From Marsupella aquatica (lineage: Eukaryota; Marchantiophyta), in NCBI GenBank assembly GCA_973895155.1, contig OZ316899.1, positions 5,952,001-6,016,000 on the forward strand: 64,000 bases of DNA. The letters run 5' to 3'. Positions 56,831 to 64,000 of the stretch are shown one piece after another. How positions within the stretch are numbered: position 1 is the stretch's first letter; every line of letters begins with the position of its first letter. Made by a program: the position numbers and the translations under genes. The notes beneath the pieces were generated by a model. It worked only from the letters and a program-made list of their open reading frames with translations, did not search any database and had not been told where the DNA came from.

Positions 56831-57780
56831 AGGGTCATTCTCTCGCATTACACTCACACTCCATTCTGCGCGCTAGCTTTGACCTCAGCCACTTCGTCCC
56901 TCCTTAGTCACCCACAGTCACTCCTGGATGTCTGTCACAATATTGTCTAGTTTGGCCCTTTGATTTTGGCTGCAATTCCTATCCGTAGGAAGTCACTTAG
57001 CCAAGTCCTTAGCCAAAGTCAACCCGCGCCGATACGAGACCGAATGAGCTTACGAGAGAGCCATTTGTTTAGCCGGCCAAAATCACTATAACCACAACTT
57101 TGCCCTCCCTTTTAGAGTGAGCTTTGCCGATTCAATGAAATCAGCAAATTCTTCTTTGTCGACGAGAAGTACGTCAGATTTTTGGAAGCACTTCTTCAGC
57201 TTCCGGATAAGGTTCACCATCTCCCGGGCACAATAGACTTGCAGCCACACCATTACGACCATATCCCTGCCCGGGTTCAAGCCTCCATCGACTGTCAGTT
57301 TGGCCCTGCTCAAACAAGTGAGACTCCTATCCTAACATCACTCGACTTCCCCAGGAACTACTTGAATCTCATGGCGCCTCCACCAGTCGCAATTGGCACC
57401 AACCCATCCGTGACCGCACCAACACCGCCTCGGCCTCAGCCAAGTTGATCTCCACCACCAGTAGCACCACCTCTCCGAGTGTGATCCGTGGTAAATGCGG
57501 TGAATATTAGCTCTAGAGACAAGGAAGCTCATCCTCCTTTGAATCGACGGCCGCGGGGTACGACTCAATAGGCGCCAAGCAACCCGACGCCAAGCAACCC
57601 GACGCCACTCCAACAAGCCCGAGGGGATAACACGGTGACTCTAGCGGCCCCGATACCAATACTCACGGCAGTAGAACTACCGCCGCCGGATCGGGGGGTG
57701 GGGAGATATCCCCCTCTTCTAGTCACCCCGGGAATCAGTCTTGGGGTAGAAAGAGAAAGGAACCCGCAGCTATATCCGGG

Positions 57781-59546
57781 TTGCCTTTAGCCACGGTTGC
57801 AGTGGCCAAGCTGACCATGCATTGCATCGGGGAAAACGTTCACAAGAACATCCTCCGCCCCAAGCATGCATGCTACCTGAAGACCCAAGGGTTTGAGCTC
57901 CTTGCCTCTCTCCCTTGGAATGGAAGCAGGTACTACGGGCAAGATATGACGGAGTTCATTCAGAACTTTGACGAGGCCCGTCAACAAACCCGGGCGCACA
58001 AGAGGGTGATGTGTCTCAATGAGGCACGTTTGAAGATGATTTTCGGCCTACCCGAGGGGATAAACCGGGTAGAGTCTCGGGCTCCTGGGGGCAAGGGAGC
58101 TAAATACCAGTCCTCTAGCTTCCCGGTCAAAGGAGCAGTGGACAATGGCTTTTTGATGAGCACATACCTCATCTCGGAGGTTGTAGAACGCTTGGAGTTC
58201 CAGCGGTATGCCCTCCACATGATGGAACGGGGAAAATGATGACGGGGCAAAATATCCGCCACCCAGGTCATACAAGTGGAGAACTTTTGGCCTAGGAAGT
58301 GGGCGTCCTTCTTCGTTAAGAAGTTCCACGAGGAGATGGAGCGAAGAAGGAAGACCTTATACCTTGGTGGAAAGGCGTACTTCGCGAGCCACATCAAAAT
58401 CATCATCGAGTGGTACGCCCGTTTTGACCGTCGAAGCCTTCCCTGTAGCAACGAGACGGAATTGACTCCGTCAAAGTGGGTGTTCTCAGCTTAGGAGAGG
58501 CGACCGCAGCCAGAGGCCCAAAACCTGGCTATCGCAAGACCTATGCCACCGGCCCCGCTACCGCCCCGCCAAGCGTACCCATGGACGCAATTATCGCGAC
58601 CTTGGAAGCAATCAACCAGGTCAACGCAATCAAAGTCGGGCCGGCTGAGGCCAGACCTGAACCCAATACTCCAGTGGCGAAGGAAATCCCGTCACCTCCC
58701 ACGACTACGCAGGAGGACCACCCAGCCCCAGTGGAACTAGCCCCTTTGACTGACTTACCTCAAGGACTAGATGTTTCCACTCCTACTCCCTCACGGGCTG
58801 AGGTCTGCCCGTGCTTGAATCCAGATGGGCATAGTCTGGATCACCCGGAACTCTTTGCGCCGGGCACATTTCTAAACGGGTTGTTGGGAGATTTCTCTCA
58901 ACAAATTGCACGGGATACCGGGGAATACATGGCACGGAAGGTGGCCTACTTCTTCAACCAGGAGTTGGTTGCGGCTGTAAAGGCAGGACATGCGGAGGCT
59001 GAGACAACGGAGAGAATAGAGCAGTACTGGGTTGAATCTGTCTACCTGAAGGACAAAGTGGCAGCCATGGAGACTGAACTCCAGCAACTACGACCTTAGG
59101 TAACGGCCACGGAGGATCAGGTTGCCGAGGCCAGGGCCCGAGCAGCCTTAGCAGAGCAGGCCGGGCTTGGAAAGGACTTCAAGATCTCACGGCTCCGGAC
59201 CAAGATTGACGGTTTGAAGGGACAAGCCGTCATTTGGCAGAAAGATCTGGAGGAAGTTGACTCTCGATCTCAAGCGGACGCAGCCGAGATTGACACCCCA
59301 AAGACAGAGGCACGGCTTCAAGGAGAAGTCACGAAACAGGCCCAGTTGGTGGATAAGCTGACGAGCAACGTCCAGCAACTGGAGGAGGCATGTCAGGAGG
59401 CCACGGAAGAGACAGACGCGGCAAAGCGTGAGAACGAATATCTATTGGACCAGGTCCAGCTACTCAAGCAGGATGCCGACAGGCTCAGGAGGCAATGGGA
59501 TAGTCGCTCCCACTCGGGCGGCTCTGGCAAGTGTGCCAGGCATTAG
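57781..59546 (+). pseudogene. LTR-encoded coiled-coil ORF of element B, 3' LTR copy
   Basis: Three consecutive pieces. 57781-58239 starts near 'LPLATVAVAKL' and has 'FELLASLPWNGSRYY' and 'YLISEVVERLEFQRYALHMM'. 58276-58494 has 'ENFWPRKWASFFVKKFHEEM' and 'YLGGKAYFASHIKIII'. 58476-59546 is a proline/alanine-rich linker, 'GTFLNGLLGDFSQQIARDTG', and a long coiled coil ending in a Ser/Gly tail and TAG at 59544. The frames are broken near 58240, 58440-58490 and by a TAG at 59097. An upstream ORF (57140-57448, 'FFFVDEKYVRFLEALLQL') may be its N-terminus. In total about 700-800 residues. The layout of a globular N-part plus a coiled coil is reminiscent of gag-type structural proteins, but no known family is recognised. 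Confidence 0.65.
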
Positions 59547-59582
59547 CAGCGAAGTAGGATTAAAATAGAGTTAGGAGTAGCT

Positions 59583-60436
59583 AAATCGGGCTATAGGGAC
59601 AAGCGCGTGCCTAGTTAAAGCGGTGCTGCCATACTGTCTAGCCTGCGTAGATTAGAATCTTCTAATAAGACAAGCCATTTTCTAGCCTGACAACCAGCTT
59701 AGGTAGGATCTTAGTTAGTGAATATTTGGGCTCGAGGCCACTGTGGTCCTCGACCCTTGGTATTTAGTGCACCCCTGGTTAGAAGCAGGGGGTTTTAGTC
59801 TTAGAGTTGGACATCCGCGGTATGTGCGGGGAGTCCCGACCTCTGTGAGTGAAAGAGTACCAAGGGGAGGGGGTAGGACTAAGGTTGTTGGGCAAGTGCG
59901 GAGCCGGGCTCCGTTGTAGTGTACACCCTCGGCCTTGGACCTGTTCATTCAGGAGCTTTTGAGTCAACTAAGTGTACTTGTATGTCCCCTATGTAGTAAA
60001 ATCCTTTCCCATTATTTCCTTTGTGTAAATCGAGATTGTATGCTTGCGTGTGTGCATATGTGTGAATCTTGTGTATGGGTGCCAATGCTTGGCCGAACGC
60101 ACTACCCGAGCCGTGCACGGGGTGCAGCTTGCGGGTAAGTGGTTGCGAGCACGGGTTGAGTAACCGTATCATCAAATCCGGATCGAAGGTGGGCAACATG
60201 AAGGCTTAGAAGCCCGTAAGCCAGGGTCGATCCCGCTATGGACTAAGGTACGTTCCGGCGACAGAACATAAACCATACCTAGGAGGTGTCCGTAAATAAC
60301 AGTAGACGCACTTAGCGCTAGTTTACGTGAGTTAGGTGCATTTTGTGTATCCCTCCCTGCCCAAACCCTCATATTTACAAAGGATGTGCGTGTCTAAGCC
60401 GAAGCCCGGGTTAAGGCCTAGGTTGACGATGTGACA
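59583..60436 (+). other. Non-coding end of the element B LTR
   Basis: Follows the LTR ORF. G-rich, with a TGTAGTAAAATCC-type segment near 59993 that could serve as a polyadenylation region. No ORF is supported. Confidence 0.5.
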
Positions 60437-60438
60437 CT

Positions 60439-60451
60439 AGCGCCTGGCACT
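60439..60451. repeat. Palindrome variant AGCGCCTGGCACT
   Basis: One mismatch from the symmetric form. It lies directly at the right edge of element B and only a few bases before the short inverted-repeat element at 60458. Another variant, AGCGCCAGTCGCT, is at 60900-60912. Confidence 0.65.
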
Positions 60452-60457
60452 AGCGAG

Positions 60458-60792
60458 GTGTTTACAAAAGACAACAAAATAGGAAACAGGAGTTAATAAC
60501 AAAAATTGGTAATAGGAAAACAAATTGGTAACAGGAAAATGGGTGGAATTTTTTTTTGAATTTTTGTTTTTGAGAAAAAAAAAGTTTTTTTTTCGGTCGA
60601 CCAGTTTTTTTTGCTAGCACCCAAAGCTAGCCAAAAATGTTGCATTGTTAATTTTTTTTGAAAATGACATGTTTTAGGAGACATTTTTAAATTGCCATTT
60701 TTCCTGGTAACAGTGATTTTTTCTTGGTAACAGCATATTAAAAACAGGAAAAAAAATTCCTGTTTACCTGTTTCTTGTCTCTGTCGCTATAC
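60458..60792. mobile_element. Short inverted-repeat element (MITE), second full copy
   Basis: About 335 bases, with the same start (GTGTTTACAAAAGACA) and end (CGCTATAC) as the copy at 37003-37329, and the same internal landmarks (GGTCGACCAGTTTTTTTTGC, GCATATTAAAAACAGG). Flanks CACTAGCGAG (60448-60457) and GCTAGCAAAG (60797-60806) look like a diverged 9-10 bp target duplication. No coding capacity. Confidence 0.75.
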
Positions 60793-60812
60793 CCGCGCTA
60801 GCAAAGAGAACT

Positions 60813-61100
60813 TGGAACATCGCATCATCTCAGATGATGCGTGTCAAAACAAATATTACTATGTGCATGTGGAGCTTGAAGTTTTCTTCTCAATTACTTA
60901 GCGCCAGTCGCTATTATATGTGTGACTCAAAATTTATGTTAAAAGATGGGTCGATAAGCCTTTCTGGGTAGCTTTGGTTTTATTGCCATATGTAATTCTG
61001 TTAGAAAATGACAAGCATTCATTACTGATATGTCACTTTGTCGTATTTGTAACGGTTTTCTTCAGCACAAATGAATTGAGGCGGCCTCACACTTCTGTAC
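60813..61100. other. Spacer before MULE-2
   Basis: No gene seen; holds the palindrome variant at 60900-60912. Equivalent to the region beyond MULE-1 that carries palindromes at 4336 and 4489. Confidence 0.45.
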
Positions 61101-63989
61101 GCCATTTCCAATGGATTCATGAATTGTAATTTCTTGCTGTCCACCTGGAGACCTCGTGACAATCCTTCTCACAGCTCCTAAGAAATATGATGAAATTTTT
61201 GAGGAATATCTTGCCACCAGGTTTGGAATTCTTGGGGAAAGCATATAGCGAATAGTTATCTCAGGAGAGGAAGTGGTGGTTGATGTTTATTTCATTGAAG
61301 GAGTTTGGTATTGGAGGTTGTACGGTGGGGTGAAGTATGACATCGTTAGTTTGGGGAAATTTGAGGTACCATCCTCCTCAAAGGGGAAGCTCAAAGTCGA
61401 TTTGATTGACCTTTTAGATAGTAGCGATGATGAAGATTTGGCGAAGCTTCGTCTTTCTCAAGACAACGTGAAAGTGGAGACGTTCAATGGGCGGACGACC
61501 GATTTAGTTGTGTACCGGAGGAGTGCTCTTGATATGATTCTACAATCAAAAGGCCAGAGTGAGATCTCTAGATTCATGCGAATGAATGATTACCGACTTG
61601 AGCAAGTATCAAGCTTGCCTGGCATGTACAATGGGAATATTGTTTTCAAACTGCCTCCAGTTGTTGGATTTTTCTCAAAAGGTGAACGCCTTTGGGACAT
61701 GGATCGGAGCAAAGACTGCTACTATTGGACTCAAATTGTCATGACTTCCCCAAATGTTCTCCCAAAAAAGGTGTGGGATTTTGGGAAAGTCTTCTGCACG
61801 GGTTCCGTGGAATGTCGTAACAATTCATGTGAGTTCTGGGCCGAACATAAAAGGAGGAACGCAAAGTTCTGGGCAAGAGTTCCTAAGATTTCTGGTCCGC
61901 ACGTAGTCCGACAACTCATCCCTGAGGGTGGGATTGTCTGTCATTATTGTTGGGAGCGCCCATTTTGTGTTGAGTCCTGTCCAGCAATGATGTTCTACAT
62001 GTACGCGTCTTCCAAAGTTGATGCCAAGTCTACTAAGCATATGTCACGGCTTGCCATTCCCATTGGACATCATAACACTCCTAGCAAGCAAGTTTTTTCT
62101 AGAGAGGCAGAGACGGTGGCAAAGATGCACATGGAACAAGGTTTGACTTTGAATTCGCGTGCAACTATGTCGGGTATGAAGAACACCGTCACCGGGTCTC
62201 TTTTTAAGGCAATGTGTGAGTCATCAGTTCAAGACATGATCCCAATAGAATAGACAGATTTTTGAATCTCTTCAAGTCATCTCAATGCCTTAGAAATTTG
62301 TGAACCTCCAGAGAAGTATTTGTCAAGACCAGAAAGGAAGAGGTGAATTGGAATTTCTGGTAAGCATGCAGAAGAACATTGCATTCCCATTTCTGCAAAG
62401 GTTCTTGTTGTCGGGACAAGGGTCTCGAGATGAGAGTGCACACATTTTCAAGATGTCCATTAAGGGTGAAGGCTCTGGTCTGGATCTTCTTTGAAAGATG
62501 AGGCTCGGAGGGCCTCTTGAGGGTGCATGGGTAAGTTTTGATGTGATGCACCGAATGACAAAGGATTGGCTTACATTTAGTGTCCATGTTTATGACCATA
62601 ACTATCGTGCAATATTCACTTGCGAGTTGCAAGCAGAAGATACAAAATCCCTTGAGAGGGCTTGGCGTTTAATGTTGGAGGTGGCTGATGAGAATGGTCT
62701 TCACGATGTCCACATTCATGGTTTTATGGCGGACAATGCTCAAGCTGGATGGAATGCTGTCAGGAATGTGTTCTTTGGGGGACTTCCTGATCCCAAACGT
62801 GAGTGATCAGACGCATTTCACTTCTTCCAATCATTTCGGAGACACTCAGTTGAAGGCATTCTTGAGGGAAAGTAGGGTGAACATCATTCCCTATGGGATA
62901 GGTTGCGGAATGCAAAGTCATTTATCGAGGCATATCGTATTTCTAGAGAAATTGATTCTTGGTGGAGGGCAGGGAATTGTTATCCTGGTAAATTATGAAT
63001 GTTGCAAGGTTGGATTTCTTGGTGGGTTGTCCGATGGCGCCAATGGGGAAACTTTATTTGATTGGTAAGTATTCTAAACAATCATTAGTTAGCGCTTGGC
63101 ACTACTCATACAGGTTCAAATTGATCACATGTAGTATTATTTCTATATGTTTATTGGCTAGCGCCTGGCGCTATTCAACTCCTATTTCTAACCTTGTTGG
63201 ATGGATTCTGTAGAGCAAGAGTGCAGAATAAGCGGCAATGATTCCAAATTGTGGTGGATCCGAGTCGTCCCACGCGTCGATGATTGCCTGGCAAACAAAG
63301 AAGAAGGTTGGAGTCTTTGAAGGGTGTGAAACTGACCAGAACAGAGCGATCTCTCAAATTGCAGCCTACACAGCTTACAAAAGAGGATTGAACAGAGGGA
63401 ATGGTCCAACGGTGTTTGAGCTGGCTTTCCGCTCTACAGATCTAGCGGGTTCCCCACGGTTGTTTGAAGAAGCTTCGAACCTTTTCCTTTCCAATGCGGC
63501 TGAATTCGATTTGGAAAGGAATTCCCCTTTGAACGGGGATGTACATACGCAGTCAGTAAAGAGGAAGGGACATGCTACTGGAAACGTCTTTGCGCAGGAC
63601 TCCCACAAGCATGACACTATCCTCATTACAACCCCAAACACCCGAGGTTTGAAGCGAAGAAATCTCAATAGAACGGAATTCTCTATGATTCTGTCTGAAC
63701 CAGGTCTTGAGTGCAGTTGTCAATATTTCAGAGAGCAATGTTTCAAATAGTCTTGAAGAGCGGACACCTCCTCCTCCGATGGAGACGAGGTCATCTGCAA
63801 CTCCAATTACGCCCCCAGTACATGTGATTGAAGAAGTAACCCCGTCCGTGTTGGAGTCCAATGTTCCTTCCGGATCATGGCATATTAGGAGAACTTCAAA
63901 GCATGGTGCTGGCCCAGTTTGCAATGGATCCCTTAGAGGACAAGGACATTGTGACGAATGTAGAAATTGATTGAAGAAAGTAGGCTACC
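61100..63989 (+). pseudogene. Mutator-like transposase remnant (MULE-2), runs off the window
   Basis: Exon-like ORFs in order. 61130-62253 ('VTILLTAPKKYDEIF', one TAG near 61246, then 'FIEGVWYWRLYGGVKYDIV', an acidic stretch 'LDSSDDEDL', and a cysteine cluster 'CTGSVECRNNSCEFW ... CHYCWERPFCVESC', likely zinc-binding). 62300-62806 (DDE core: 'GAWVSFDVMHRMTKDW' with the first D near 62540, 'FMADNAQAGWNAVRN' with the second D near 62730). A frameshift near 62806, then 'SREIDSWWRAGNC' with the candidate E near 62950. A gap with palindromes at 63091 and 63160, probably an intron. 63238-63750 ('DQNRAISQIAAYTAY'), then 63707-63969 in another frame. The window ends before the SWIM finger seen in MULE-1. 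Stops at 61246, 62251, 62492 and others make it inactive. Confidence 0.7.
63160..63172. repeat. 13-bp palindrome AGCGCCTGGCGCT in a MULE-2 intron
   Basis: At the same place in the gene as the copy at 6316-6328 in MULE-1; a weaker copy, AGCGCTTGGCACT, lies 69 bases upstream at 63091-63103. Confidence 0.75.
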
Positions 63990-64000
63990 GGACGTCAAAT

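Larger units (their letters stand above)
36764..60436 (+). mobile_element. Ty3/gypsy LTR retrotransposon B, split by CACTA-3
   Basis: Plus-strand order: 5' LTR remnant (36764-38456), foreign stretch (38457-39855), gag without its N-terminus (39881-40942), CACTA-3 (40943-52185), end of gag, protease, RT, RNase H and integrase (52189-56399), polypurine tract and 3' LTR (56466 to about 60436). The proteins are of the same broad type as element A but clearly different in sequence. The coding regions carry many stops. The left end of the 5' LTR and the primer site are missing. Confidence 0.85.
56466..60436 (+). repeat. 3' LTR of element B (about 4 kb, carries an ORF)
   Basis: Starts TGTGACGCC after the polypurine tract. 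The end is estimated at ...GATGTGACA (60436), as a TG...CA boundary before the palindrome at 60439; no second LTR end exists in the window to confirm it. It contains a promoter-like TATA box, the coiled-coil ORF (57781-59546), and about 0.85 kb of non-coding sequence after it. Confidence 0.75.

Noticed and set aside
57086-57313. 75-codon minus ORF in LTR B
   Set aside because: The plus strand over the same bases reads as the likely N-terminus of the LTR ORF; the minus reading is probably a shadow.

Overview
The window looks like repeat-dominated nuclear DNA of a land plant. Plant-type CACTA (tnp2, DUF4218, DUF4216), Ty3/gypsy and Mutator-like elements are nested in one another. The introns follow GT-AG rules, and a fragment resembling the plastid/mitochondrial plant HSP90 type with its introns sits inside one transposon. 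I found no intact conventional host gene. The species cannot be fixed from the sequence; a large, repeat-rich plant genome is the safest reading. Almost every coding stretch carries stops or frameshifts, so most genes are annotated as pseudogenes.

Layout from left to right. 1-3.9 kb: minus-strand Ty3/gypsy remnant C (gag, protease, RT), split by a 1.4-kb non-coding insertion whose core recurs at 16.4-17.4 kb. 4.3-7.8 kb: minus-strand Mutator-like transposase remnant (MULE-1) with a SWIM finger. About 7.9-14.94 kb: CACTA-1, with TTGCGAA/TTCGCAA subterminal arrays, a SET-domain ORF and a nearly complete tnp2 transposase. 15-20 kb: non-coding repeats. 20.04-22.855 kb: 5'-truncated CACTA-2, inserted in the 3' LTR of element A. 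22.86-36.06 kb: minus-strand Ty3/gypsy element A with a tRNA-Asp-type primer site, polypurine tract and a 4.1-kb LTR that carries a long ORF. 36.76-60.4 kb: plus-strand Ty3/gypsy element B with 4-kb-class LTRs that also carry an ORF. Its gag-pol is split by CACTA-3 (40943-52185), an 11.2-kb non-autonomous CACTA with 3-bp target duplication, five tandem 711-bp repeats and HSP90 exons. 60.46-60.79 kb: a short inverted-repeat element. 61.1 kb to the end: MULE-2, a second copy of the 4-7 kb transposase family.

The most interesting points are the transposon-borne SET-domain protein next to tnp2 (9.15-10.30 kb), the two unrelated-looking retroelements that both carry ORFs inside very long LTRs, an intron present in CACTA-1 but exactly absent in CACTA-2, the HSP90 capture, and a short AGCGCC(A/T)GGCGCT palindrome scattered over the Mutator-like elements and their small derivatives.

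Order of events that can be read: CACTA-3 jumped into element B, with one insertion restoring the gag frame exactly when removed. CACTA-2 jumped into the 3' LTR of element A and later lost its left half together with the rest of that LTR. All family assignments are from motif recognition by eye; no database search was possible.
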